The position numbers and the translations under genes are program-made. The notes under the pieces are model-generated. The model saw nothing but the letters and a program-made list of their open reading frames with translations. It did no database searches and was not told the DNA's origin. From Buddleja alternifolia (taxonomy: Eukaryota; Streptophyta; Magnoliopsida; Lamiales; Scrophulariaceae), in the NCBI GenBank assembly GCA_019426215.1, contig CM033399.1, forward strand, positions 33,179,022 through 33,243,021: DNA of 64,000 nucleotides, written 5' to 3'. Within the stretch, counting starts at the first letter, position 1. Every line of letters begins with the position of its first letter. Below are positions 10,648 to 23,120 of the stretch, in pieces.

Positions 10648-12948
10648 CAAAATCTAATACATACCCTATCTTAGATAAGATATAAGACCCAATATACACC
10701 ATTGAATCAATCAAATCAAATAGTCCATAAAAAAAGCAAAAAACAGGCATGGAAATTGATTTCAATTAAATCAGGGGTATAATAGTCAAATTTATATCTT
10801 TACAGCATCTACAACACAAAAAAGAGGGCACAAAATCTCCCTAAATCTCGCAGTGAGGAGGTTGACTGAACAAAAAAGGCGGGGGATTTGATTGAGGGCT
10901 TCGTAATGGCGGATTTGATAATGTTGATTGCTGGTCTTGATATTGTTCTGAAGTGAGAAGCCATTATTAAAATGGGAGATGAAATTGAAGGATTCTTCTT
11001 TTTTTCTCATTGGGGTTTATGTGAGCATTTGGGCAAGAACAGAAGCTCACCCACTTCACGATTAATTGATATTCTATCTTCTCTATCTTCTCATCGTTTT
11101 GCGAATTGAAAAGTCGATCGCGAAATATCAATCTCCCTATTGTATATTTGTTTATTAACTATTGTATAATGTATGAATTATCTATTGTATTCACTGTATA
11201 ATGGGTTATACGATTCTGTATATTGGCTTATATGTTACTGTATAATGTGTTATAAGATACTGTATAATGATTTATAAGATTGTAATTGTATGATGTATAA
11301 ACACACACTCTACAATGAGTTGTAAGATACTATATGAAATGTTATAACATACTGTATAGTTGTTTAAAAGATACTATATAATGGTTTGAAATCACTAATT
11401 GTATGTCACTAAATCACATACTGTATATTATTGTTGTATTTACTATATAATGGTTTATAAGTTACTGTATGATGGTTTAAAAAATCACTAATTGTGATGT
11501 CACTAAATACCGCATTGTATATCACCACTCATGTACTGTGTTTTGCTTTAAAAAAAATAATAAAAAAAATATTTTTTAAATTTCCGAAAGGCAAATGCTG
11601 TTTTTGGAATTTGGCCCCAAGCTCTACTTCAATCTTGAAGAAAACGTCGTTTTAAAAACAACTCAGATAAGTATGCTGAGCATCACCCTCTCGGGCCCAA
11701 ATTCCATCGTTTTACTAGGTTTTTCGCGTTTTTGTGTTTTCAGTCGGATTTTTATGTTTATTTTTATTTATTTCCATTATTTTCGTACTTTACCTTGTTT
11801 ATATTTACTATATATTTGTTTATTAACTATTATATAATGGATTAATTAGCTATTATATTCACTGTATAATGGGTTATATAATACTGCATATTGATTTATA
11901 TGATACTATATATTGGGTTATAAGATACTGTATATAGTTTGAAATCACTAATTGTATGTCACTAATCACACACTGTACTAAATATAATTGCTTGTTCAGT
12001 TTTATATTTTTCTAGCAGATGTAGACGAATGGACTTGAACTAAATCTCAAGTGGTATGTGTGTCTATTATGCTTTTATGACGAATTTAGTGAATTAAAAG
12101 AGCAGAAAAAAAAATTATTTCAAAATAAAGCAGAAAGTGAGATCTTATTATTCTTTCTATAAGATTCATGGTTCAAATATAGCTTTAATGAGTCTTCAAA
12201 TCATTAGTTCCTTCTATTTCAGACCCCAGCACCTACAATTTAAAGACAAAGATATTCTTCTAAACAATTTGGCTCACAATTAATTTAGAATACTTTTTTA
12301 GTAGGACAACGACCATAACGGGATAGGTTATAAGATACTGTCTTGTAACTGTATGATGTATAAAAATATATTGTATAATAGGTTATAAGATACTGTATAA
12401 TATGTTATAACATACTGTATAGTTGTTTTTAAGATACTGTATAATGGTTTGAAATCAGTAATTGTTTAAGTAACAACAACAGCTTCTTCTTCTTCAGCCA
12501 TGACTGTTCTTGAGGAGAAATCATCATCATCATCAGTAACAACACAGAATTGACGACGATGATGATGAATCAATCTTGATGATTAATTCCGTTTTATGAT
12601 GAATAATGTAATTGTAATTGGAAAGATTTAGGTTATTCGAACTGATCGAATTGTTCTGTGAACAATTCTGTGAACTGATCGCGTTAATGAGATGATGAAT
12701 AATGTAATTGTAATTGGAAAGAAAAAATTAATTGGGGATAAAGGAATCTGTTATAGCTTAGTGAGTGAGATTTGATTTTGATTCTGCATGAGTTGGTTAG
12801 ATTTCATTGACTAAAATGCCCCTGCATCATTAAAAATAATTATACAAACTGAAAAAGGTAGTTAAATCTGGACATTGGGATCAAATAGTATCAATGGTAT
12901 ATATTGGGTCTTTGATCTTATTTAAAGTAGAAAGATGTATTTGATCCA

Positions 12949-12950
<2 letters not shown>
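10648..12950. mobile_element. Mutator-like (long-TIR) non-autonomous element
   Basis: About 60 bp at the left end (10648-10707, containing aagacccaatatacaccattg) reappears inverted at the right end (about 12890-12950, containing caatggtatatattgggtctt). Both ends abut AT runs. Long TIRs, about 2.3 kb of non-coding interior and insertion into AT-rich sequence suggest a Mutator-like element; a 9-bp target duplication cannot be made out within the AT run. A 72-codon minus-strand frame at 10792-11010 has no recognised domain. Confidence 0.55.
11140..12470. repeat. Degenerate short repeats (gttataagatactgtataatg)
   Basis: A word close to gttataagatactgtataat recurs more than a dozen times, in three clusters (about 11140-11540, 11810-11990 and 12320-12460), all in the same orientation inside the Mutator-like element. 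Copies differ by several bases each, so this is an old array broken up by other sequence. Confidence 0.7.
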
Positions 12951-12984
<34 letters not shown>

Positions 12985-15140
12985 TGTATATGGGCAGGGT
13001 CATGAAAAGTATCCCATGCAATTATTAAATGTACCAGCAGTCAGAATCATGCAATAATGCAATTTTATTCACGAGTCACGTTTCACTCTATGTACGATCT
13101 TGTTTCATCCAAAAAATGCCACACATATCGTATCTAAGTATAATGCTATTTTTTTTCTTGGTTACATCTAAGTATAATGCTTATACAGGAAATAAATACT
13201 AACATACGAAGCCGAGGTTATTCTTAAGAGTTCACAAGATCCAAAATCCAATTATACCGAGGTACAAAATATTAATTTCACATAAAAACCATTGAGAAAT
13301 ATTATATTATATATCTTTATATAACCTATCTGTTTATCTATATCTATCTATCAATTCTTTATTATAAAAGTATGAGTAATTTTTTAAATTTTTTGATATA
13401 TCTAATATATCTCTATGCAGTACATTTTTATAATGACAAAAGACTCAAGTAATAAATAATAAAAATATATTTTGAAATATCTAAAATGAATAATTATATT
13501 AGGACTCTAAAATTACATATAAATAATAATAAGATGCAGTGGTACATAAGGTTACTAGCTCCTACTTATTTATTCAAAAAAGAAAAGAAAAAAAGAAGCT
13601 ATATATATGTGTTTATATACACGTGCGGATAGAACTTATAAGATCATCGAATCTTTTGAATCAAATACTTATGATCAAACACGTTCTTAATTGATATCAT
13701 CTGTTCTACAAATATAATTATTTACAATATGTATTTAGTTGCACAAGATATGATTCTTTGTTAGACGATTATTCATGTTGATCTATGCAAGTAATTTATC
13801 AATACAACTCAAAAGATCGTTCCTTTTTTGTGGGTAAAATACACCCAACGCCATGTGATCGACCTTAATATCAATCCGTTCCCCTTTGATAAAAAAAAAA
13901 ATAATTAACTATCCTTGTAATTTTTTAAATACGTTTATTGCATCCCTCCAGTATTTTTGCTTATAAAATTTTATAAAAAGACTAAAATACCCTTATCTTT
14001 TTAAGATATTTACACAATATATTTTTTCTTTTATTTTCTATTTTATTATTTTTTTACTATTTTTTATTTAATTAAAATTGAGGAAAAATCAAGGTGGATA
14101 GTGTTATTTTGTTTGCAAATATAAGCCACAAGGAAAAGAAGTTGCTGGGGCACAAGTAAATTGTAAGCTCCATCATTGGATATAACATCCAATGATGAAA
14201 TGGGATATTATCATTGAAAATATATTTAGGGTAACCCTGAAGTCAAAATAATATATTATTTGGTCTATAAGAATATGGTACAGTATAATCTAGTACTATC
14301 AAAATTTTGTTAAAAAGAGTGTCTAAAACTAGTAAAGTGTCTAAAATAACTATATTTTTTATGCTAGATAATATAACTTTGATTAATTACAAAAATATCA
14401 TATCAGATTTAAGTATCTCTTACCAACTTAGAGGCTATACATTGTAATGACTTGAGTTTAGAGAATTAGAAACATAAGTCGAACTTGCAAACTCTCCTAA
14501 ATAATTTATTTTTAACCATGAGGTGGTAATTTATTTTAGTCGGCCCGAAATAAGCCCGAAACTCGTAAAAAATAATATGGGCTGAGTTTGAGCCTATGAT
14601 CGATAGGTACGATGCAATTTGAGCTTGAGCGAGCTAAATATCGACTCATAAAGCTTGATTGACAGGTCCACTTGTACGGATGTGTTGATAATTTCAAAAA
14701 CAAGAGGGCTTTTTGGGTAATTACACATTATAAGAGGGGTGTACGACAACATTCTACCTTTTTTTATTTTTTAATAATTTAAGTGAAGGACAAAAATGTC
14801 ATTGATTAATGTTTGACCATTGACCGAGGGTATCCGGGGGGTAAATGTAATTTTCAATTAAAGTGGGTAGGTATTTGTAATTTCAATCATAAAAAGGGAA
14901 GTTTGTATAATTACCTATTATATTAGTGTGTATTGGTGTAAATTTCCCTATTCTTTAAGAGTTCACAAGATCCAAAATCCAAATATACTGAGGTACAAAA
15001 TATTAATTTCACATAAAAATCATTGAGAAATATGTATTTATATATTCTTATATAAAAAACAAAAAAGAAACATGTATTTATATTATAGTATAATTACTTA
15101 TTCATGATATATAAATTTGAATTTTAATAAACATCGCCCT
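12951..15140. other. 3' flank of CCD4 copy 1, no gene
   Basis: No coding sequence is recognised. An AT microsatellite fills 12950-12982. The block at about 12997-13110 matches blocks upstream of CCD4 copies 2 and 3 (39418-39533 and 56295-56405). A roughly 110-bp block at 13206-13320 is repeated directly at 14950-15060 (ttcacaagatccaaaatcca and onward), which brackets about 1.6 kb of AT-rich sequence. The stretch at 13815-14960 has ends rich in aaaatacaccca / ggtgtaaattt and may be another MITE. Confidence 0.55.
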
Positions 15141-18100
15141 TTATAGTTTTCGCAAATGAGATTCCGGCACAAAGATTCCATGGAAGCCATAGGGCACTCT
15201 TTGGGGTAGCTTAACAGCAGCAAGAATTTCAAGAGTAGGGGATTTTGCATCCATTACTAAAAACTTTGATTCTTCAGTATTTTCATTGTGCATATAAGTT
15301 ATTAGATAGCCATCATCCTCCTCCGCCGCCGGATTATCCGGCTCCCTTGCCACAAAAAATGGTTCACCGCCGTAGCAGCTGGACCCGTATAGGCGTCTCG
15401 CCACCGTGCAGTCGCCGGAGTTGGCCGTGGAAAGTGATAAGTCCAGCTTCACAACACCTGCTATCTTTGGCATTGGGTCTCCTACTGCTGCATACACATA
15501 CCTGTGTTTACACGAAAAAAGATATATAAAATTATTATTATCTTTTCTGTTTATTTTTACCAAATTTTTTTTAAAAAATGAGAAATTCATCTTTGTGGGA
15601 GGTAATGTTATACTTTCACTTCTTATTAATTTGAAAATTATTGATTTGTTTTTTTTGAAATTCCAGAAGGGGATATGCTCTACATATCTAGCTCGATAAG
15701 TCTAAGTTGATAGTTATAATTATTGAGTCATAAAGACTCTATCTAACTCCATAAAGGAGGGGAGCGCCACAACTTGTAGCAGCCTAAATTCGAACTCAGG
15801 ATCTCTCACATAAAGTGGGAGGTGGATACCACTAGACCAATAGGTCTCGGGTGAATATTGATTTCTAAGCAATAGCAATATTTACTTTTGGAAAGCCAGT
15901 AAAGTAATTAGTTTATGAATTGAAGAGTTTCCCTTGATTATCACATAAATTCTTGATGGTTGCATGAATTAAAAGGTCACCTTCCATTCACAAATTCACA
16001 CTTTAGGTAATAGTTCAAATTCCATTACAATTTCCTATTGTATCCCTTATATAGAAAATTGCAACATATGAAGCAACACATGTTACATCTCTTCCAATTC
16101 AATGAACTGAAAAATAAATTTCGAGATACATGTCTATGATCATCCATTTTTTGCATTAAGAGATCCAATAAAAATTGCACTTCGAAGATGTCATTAATTG
16201 GCTTTTGTCACACATCCCCTTGTACAATTGCTTGACAGAAAGATTGAAACTAATAGTTTTCATAACTATACACATGGGAAAATATATGGAAAATTTTAAT
16301 CCCATTTAAGTGTATTTTAGAAGTTGGGTGAATTATACTTGTCATTATATGATTAGCCACCCACCTTATTAAATACATTTAGAATCGGGATGAACCAAAA
16401 GCGAATTAGAATTTCTCAAGCTTTGTCATGGATCCAAGTCCTAACAATGAACTAGCCTTTTCTTCTATTGTTTGTGTGTAATTTTCGGCAATTAAAACCT
16501 TTTATTTTCATATAAAACACTCCATATTTAAAATTTTTACCAAATGAATTTTTTTTCCTAGCACGATTCAAATAAGAAAAGAAGTAGATTATGAAAATTT
16601 TATACTTAGAAGAATATTTTGGGTAATTTGATGCCATACGAGTTCATTTATACGAGTGTGTATGTTGTATTTATCTCTTTCACGTAAGTGTGTGTGGAGA
16701 CCATACACAATATACATATGTGAAAGAAAGAAACGACGTCAGAACCATTGAACGTAGTCTATCATATATTTTCCCGAATATTAAAGATTTTGAAATGATA
16801 CTAGCTATACATACATATATATATATGTATATACATATTTCATATGACACACCTGTTCTTCTTCCCAACGTAAGCCGGATTGATGACCGCAAACTCGAGA
16901 TTTGCGGTGGACACCGGGCGCCTCGTCACACTCTTCTCCTTCAAATTTATTTCGATTCTTTCCAAGGATAAGTGAACCAAATCCACACGCTGCAACACAT
17001 GCTCCACCCCCAAAGCATTCGGCGCCACCATCACAATGGTGTCGCCGCCGTCGTCTTCCTCCTCCCACGCATTCACCGCGTGTATTATATTAAACCCCGG
17101 CACATCAACCCACCAAATCTCCCTCTCATCCACCGCGTATCTCGGCATAATCCCAAGCCTCGGCACTTTTTCAAGATCAACTCTTACTGGCACCCTCCCT
17201 CTCAACATATCTCTAGGTTTTATCACAATCTGCGTATCTGGGAAAACGACGTAGTTTTTGGAAATTGCGAAATCGTGGATGAATGACGCTTGCTTCAAGG
17301 AGAAAATCGGCACTTCGTCTTGCTTAATTCCGTCTCCGTTGATCCTGAATAATGAAATGAATATGTTGTGATTTGTGTGGATTCATAAAATAATACAATA
17401 ATCTCTATAGCCTATATATAGGATATATAATAGAATTATCATAAATTTGTACATGTGAAGCTACACCAATCAAGAGTCATAACAATGTCCTTATCCTCCT
17501 AAAGTCATGACGACAGATCACTGACTTTAGAATAAAACTTATTAATTTACAGCGGTGTCTCATGTCGATCGAATACACGTCCATGAGGAGACTAAGAATC
17601 ATCAGTCCAACATCATGTTACCTAAACACCAACACTCTATAGTGAGAATAAAATGAAATCACCTCAAACACTCACAATATCACTCGTGCCAATAACATGA
17701 CTATGACCTCTCTATACAGAAAATGAGGATTTGACCGATATAATATTATAATGGGCCGTTATAATATAATAAATTCATCATAACCACAATATAATTAGGC
17801 CTACTAATGAAAAAATTATAGTGGTCAATTATCTCATAAAATAAAGATTAATGAAGCTATTGGTCTAAATACATCTAAAATAAAAAAAAGGCACGCTACG
17901 ATGAAATAAAAATATTGGCGTCAAGTGGTCTAGATTTGTTAGCACGGACTCTGGCAATGATCCGTTAGGATTACCCCTTCTCCCCGTCTAAAAAAAAATA
18001 AAAAAATTATTGAAATTAAAAAATTATAATAATCGAATAAAATATTAAAGCTTATTTACACATGCATGCAACCTGAAATATGTTAAGAACGGCGGCAGGA

Positions 18101-19007
18101 AACTGTATCTGAAAGCAAAGGTCTCGCCGGTTTCCATGTCGATTTTCGGGTGCGCCGTCATCGCTGTAAACGGCTCACCGAGAAATTCATGGCGGTCTAA
18201 AGTGATTATATCGCCATCACATGTTAATTTTATTCCGTAGGGAAGGTCACATTCTTCGTGAGCGAATAACTTTCCGCTAATCAACGATAAGCTTGTGTTG
18301 GCGCGGCCAATGCCGCGGCTGGGGTCGTATTGTCCGGCGAGGACGCGGCCTGATGCGACGGCGTAGCGCGCCAGTGAAGCCAGCAAGTCGTTGAAGGCGG
18401 AGAACACGTTCAGAATAACCGGCGAGCCGATCTCTCGCTCCAGCGTGTACTTATAAGTCTTGACGAAGCGGCTGCAGAATGTGGCTTCGCCGCCGGATAT
18501 GGTGACGGCGTGGAGCATGCCGTCGCCGTCGAAGAGATGGTAGGGCCCACGGGGGATGAACTGGGGGTTTGGGCCGTTGCGAATGTACGCGCCGTTTAAC
18601 GACGGAGGAAGGGAGCCCTCGACGACGTCGCACGCGGTGGGGGGGAGCTCGTTGACGGGGGCGAAGTTGCCGGAGAGGACGTGGTTAGGGTGGATGGAAG
18701 GGCGGAGGGGGGGGTCTATGAAATTGCATATGAAATTATCTAATGAGTTGAAGAAAATAGTAAGAAAAGATTACTTTTTTATTTTTGTAATTTCTGAGGT
18801 TGAAGGGTTTTTCGGAGTGTTTGACGTTCTAAGCCTTTTTTGATGCAAAATTGATGTTGTGATCATAGATTTTTGATCATTTAATCTATCGTATTTTTCA
18901 TCAATTTTAAGAGATGAAATATTGAATTTAAGGAGTAATGGCGGGGATGGTGTGAGTGAATGACTTGGAACATATTTTTGAAGGAAAGAGGAAGAAAGGG
19001 TGTCCAT
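15141..19007 (-). pseudogene. CCD4: CCD4 copy 1, full-length with premature stop
   Basis: This copy matches carotenoid cleavage dioxygenase 4, a plastid non-haem iron enzyme that cuts carotenoids. Exons on the minus strand are 19007-18073, 17344-16853 and 15501-15141. All four splice sites are GT/AG and both introns fall within Arg codons, so spliced length would be about 595 codons. The four iron-binding histidines are present in contexts MTAHPKID, FIHDFAIS, IIHAVNAWEE and YGFHGIF. Codon 79 is TAA (18773-18771) where copies 2 and 3 have CAA (Gln), just before the catalytic domain. The next in-frame Met, 85 codons on (18518), would drop the first blade of the propeller. A 17-residue stretch after SSSFLQ is absent from copies 2 and 3. 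Apart from the TAA the frame is open throughout, so inactivation is probably recent. Intron 2 holds a SINE. Confidence 0.88.
15648..15855 (-). mobile_element. tRNA-derived SINE in intron 2 of CCD4 copy 1
   Basis: Read on the minus strand it begins near the A box tggtctagtgg (complement of about 15829-15839), has a B box gagttcgaattt (complement of 15786-15797) and ends in a short A-tail (T-run at 15649-15656). It is flanked by a perfect 9-bp target duplication, tattgattt, at 15639-15647 and 15856-15864. Copies 2 and 3 hold the empty site (attattgatttctaa near 33155). It is not a functional tRNA, because no cloverleaf forms beyond the two promoter boxes. Confidence 0.85.
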
Positions 19008-19244
19008 TTTTTTTTATTTTGGAACAATGAGAACTCTATAAATCATGTGATATTTAATAAAGAATACCAAGCTTTGGCTAATTTATTTGATATATATACA
19101 CATACATACATGAGTGTCGGTGACTATCAATATGAATTAATATTATGACAGTATCCTAAGTTCCTTTATATAGCAAATAATTTGTATGATGGGCTAATCC
19201 AATAAAATCCTGTCTGATCAACAGATAAGTTCCTAATGAAAATG

Positions 19245-20035
19245 CACTAAAACAAAATAATTATTGCTCATGTGAATATATGTCATGTTGAAAAGTCTCT
19301 TTGTCATGGTTAAAATCAATTGACCACAGTTTTGCTACGGTTATGGTCGGTATTTGCAAGTATGACCAAAACATTTACCATAGCTTATAGCTATGGTCAA
19401 TGTTTTGTTCATTGTAAATACCATGAATTTTAGCCACTGTAAAAAAGTGTTAGGTTAACATGTCTTCCACCACGGCTACTTAGAGCTTAAAATAACTAAC
19501 ATTTTTTTTTACCACGGCTAATTTTAGTGTGGCTATATGAAACATTGACCACGGCGAAGTTACACTAATTGTAAATTTTTAGTGACAAGAATTTTTGTTT
19601 TGTTACAAGAATAAGTTTTACATGTGTAATAGTGACAAAAATTGTATAAAAATTGTCACTCTTGATAATTAGTGACAAGAAAATTGTTGTCATTATTGAC
19701 AATTAGTGACACATCTTTAGTGATAACTTAATGACAACAATTATAGTTGTCATTCTATTTGTGTTGTCATTAAGTTGTCACCATACATGTGTCACTAATT
19801 ATTAATAGCGACAACTTTAGAGAAACTCTTGTCACCAAACATTTTTATAGTGGCAAAGCAAACATTCGTGTCAATCATTCTTTATATCTAGTGACAATTT
19901 TAATATTGCCACTTCAAATTTTGTCACTAGTATTACTTTTTGTTGTAGTGTTAGCCGTGAGCTTAAACCACTATAGACCACGGTTTTAAGTCATGACATA
20001 TATTTTCATTGCCAATACTCAATTTTCTTGTAGTG
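19245..20035. mobile_element. Non-autonomous CACTA (En/Spm) element
   Basis: The left end starts CACTAAAACAAAAT at 19245. The right end is the inverse of CACTACAAGAAAATTGAG (20018-20035). The homology between the two ends continues for about 45 bp (atatatgtcatg shared). A 3-bp target duplication, atg, flanks it (19242-19244 and 20036-20038), as expected for CACTA elements. The interior is filled with subterminal words such as agtgacaa and accacgg, with no transposase. It sits about 240 bp upstream of CCD4 copy 1. Confidence 0.85.
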
Positions 20036-20111
20036 ATGACTGTTTGTTTCCTAAAAACAATGTACTCTATCTGACAATGAGCTATATATTTTCGGAGTGG
20101 TGGGGAGGGAA

Positions 20112-20263
20112 AAATCTATGTTAGATCGAGTTCAATGGTCTTAGTGTCTATCTTTCATACAATAAAGTATATTCTGTGTGGTCTCCGCACACAGTTATGT
20201 AAAAAAAATAGACACAGAGTACACATTCAGACTATTGGACTTAATCTAACATAGAATTTCTGG
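20112..20263. mobile_element. Short fold-back MITE
   Basis: The left arm (aaatctatgttagatcgag...caatggtct) and the right arm (agactattggac...ctaacatagaattt) are imperfect inverse copies over about 35 bp, around a 70-bp centre that holds a second small palindrome (tgtgtggtctccgcacaca). No coding sequence. Confidence 0.6.
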
Positions 20264-20278
20264 GGAGTTATTTTTCAT

Positions 20279-20881
20279 GGAAAATTACTAAGAATCCTTC
20301 AAAATAATTTTTTATATTTAAAAAGCCCGTGATGATATTATTCAATCCAAGAACCCTATTCCACCAATTTTTCTTTCAAAGAACTCAACATTAAGGGTTA
20401 ATAAAATTATGGACTACATTAAAGTTTAATAAATTTATGGACTTAATTACCTTAGATTTCTAGATTAAGAACTAATTAAATATACTTTGTTATAGAAACT
20501 GATTCACTTAAATTTTTTATATTTATAGCTAATACTACTTATGATTTTACTTTTAAGTTTTTTCAGATTTTTTTAATCTTTTTTTTTTTATTAATTACCA
20601 TGTTTAATTCAAAAAAAATTATATAAAAAATTGAAAAATAAAACCTGTATTATACAATGATTAACTTGAAAATTTCAAACAAAGTGATTTCGATTGAAAA
20701 AATCAACAGATCAATTAACTTAACATGTAACCGGTAACTTGGTCCAAAAAGTGGGTAATCTTAATTTTTAGATTTATTCAAATGAAAAGTTTGTAGAAAA
20801 TCATTTTTGAAATTGAAAAATATTTTTTATGGGTCTTTTGGGTATAAAAAATCATTTTAGAAGGTTTTTAGTAATTTTCCC
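20279..20881. mobile_element. Fold-back MITE, family X, copy B
   Basis: It begins ggaaaattactaag and ends with the inverse (ggtttttagtaattttccc). It shares the interior of copy A, including a phrase about Pro/Lys-like runs ccaccaa...ttctttcaaagaac and the ttaattaccttag segment. Confidence 0.65.
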
Positions 20882-23120
20882 AATTTTTCATTTTGGTTTC
20901 TCAAGGTTCTAAAATGTGTAAAAGTTCAACACTAATTATTTAAGATATTTTCGAACACGAGTACGAAGACCTCTCTAGAGATAATTTTCAACTTGTACAC
21001 ATGATTTTGAACACAAAACTATTTTTAGAAAGTTAACCGTATCGTCAAACGGAAATTAAATCTTCTTAAGACATTGGTTTTTAAGCTTTTTGTTGATCTT
21101 AAACTGTTTTAGATTAGTTACTTGTTGATGTGACATTATCAGTAAACCGAACTTTATGTTTTATGTTTAGGTAAACAGCAAAAATCAGGTTGCATATGAA
21201 CTCATTGATGAGCTTGTTTGGATACTTTTGATTTGGTATGAATACATTTTAAATTCTTATACTTATTTTGAGTCATTTTCAATCCACCTAATAGTATCGA
21301 TGGCCTTTATTCTAACGAACTTGAGACTTCCAAGACTAAGAAGTTTAGGTTAGAATTCCACGGGACTCTTTGTCTAATCTAACAATAGTTAATAGATTAT
21401 TATATTTTGTTAATTGTATTTTGGAATTAATATAGGTAGGGGTGTTCATGATTTCTTAAAATTAAAGCGATGACTATGACTAATTATGGTAGAGATATCA
21501 TTCCATAATTAAAGCTACATCCTTCCATTTTTCATTAGTAGCTGAATAAATGCTTGGTCTTACTTCCTTAATTACATAAGGTAATTGCTGCTATTTAGGA
21601 TATTTTTAATTAGGCTAAGATCTAATTAATTAAGAGATTATGCCTAATTAATCAGAGCTTGGGCTTGATTTTCTAGTATTGCTATGGAAGGTCTTTGATT
21701 TAATTGGATCTTGTTTCCAGCATCTCCTTAAATAGATTTGCCTTTTTTCCGTGGGTCTAGGTTAGCCTGCTTCTCTATGGACCCTAGCTCGGATCTATAG
21801 TTTCTCAGTGGACCCAGGTCCGCTTTCTTATCGAATTTTAACCCACTAAGCCTTGGATTTGTCAGCTTGGCCAGATAGCTAATTTTCACCCAAATTAAGA
21901 GTCTCCCCAACTATGAAGTTTGACTTGTCAAACTTTGAGAGTTTAAGAAAAAATGTTGTGAAGGACAAGCTGACAAATTGTAGGGCAACTCAAGCTACAA
22001 GGCTCCAATTGCTTCTGATGGGCTTAGAAAACCCCAGTTTTGTCATTAAAACTTTTTCTGTTGGATGGATCTCGTATTGGATCCCGCAATCCTTCAACGT
22101 TGATAGGCCCATTCTGTACGAGCTGGGTGGGATCATTTTGGATTGCCCTGACCGAGCTAGATCTCCTTTCTTGGGCCTTAGCCCAAACATTTTTTTGTAG
22201 TTTGCCAGCTCGAGCTGATGAACACTTGTTGGAAACTCGGATCTGCAGCTTAGACTTGAAACCTCGATTGATTGTATTTTCACATGCTTGTAGTATATTT
22301 TTTAAAGTTGTGAACTTTCAGCTTGCTTGGTTCAGGTGTTGGCTATCTCATGGTATGAGAATTTTCAGCTCATCCCGGCTTATTGTTGGCTCGTTTTGAT
22401 CCTTCGTTGCTTTTTCAAAGTTTGAGAATTTTCAACTTATCTTTATTCTTTGTTGGCTTTCTCAAATTGTGAGAGCTTTAAGCTCTCCTGGTCCGATGTT
22501 GGATTTCTCATAGCCCGAGAAATCTAGCGAAGTAAATTAGCTGGAAGGCCAACTATCCTGCGTTGTTGAACAAATTCCAGTTTTTCCTTATTCGACGGGT
22601 TTGGAGCTGGGCTGGGACTTTATTCTCGCATAGCTTAATAGCCCATTTGATAGCGTCGGAATATCTATGCAATAAAGCATAGTTCCGAAAGGCGTAGAAA
22701 TATAATGATTTTTAGGATCAATGGTACCATCATGTTGAACGATGGAATGGATCTTCAAGTCTTGAGGAAACTCTTCCATTCCTTTGGTCATAAGCTCTAG
22801 CATGTCTTGTCCGCCTTTTATTTTTATATACAACTCTTTATCTCCTAATAAGGAGCGTGTGGGTTCATAATTTCTAGCCTCATCATCGGGCGCTTTTCTC
22901 TTCCTAGCTAGCTTTGTGGCAGGTACCTGTGATATACTTGCTTGTTTTGATGCAATCTAGAAAGTTGAGAACTTTCATCTTGATTAGGCCTTCATTGTTT
23001 GAGAATCCTCAGCTCGTCTTGGCTTTTGTGCTGGCTTTCTCATAGTCTGAGAATACTTGTCGAAGTAGCTTAACTAGAACGCCAGCTATCTATGCCTTGC
23101 TGAATAGATTTTAGCTTTGA
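20882..23120. other. Unrecognised, gene-poor stretch
   Basis: No known gene is visible. Between 22330 and 23060 there are repeated phrases around tgagaattttcagct and gctttctcatag, suggesting an old local duplication. A minus-strand frame at 22588-22833 (81 codons, beginning MYIKIKGGQDMLELMTKG) has protein-like composition but I do not recognise it; it could be a fragment of a decayed element. The rest is AT-rich. Confidence 0.35.

Noticed and set aside
15780..15850. tRNA gene suggested by A- and B-box words
   Set aside because: The boxes lie in a 208-bp insertion with A-tail and target duplication; no cloverleaf can be drawn, so it is a SINE.
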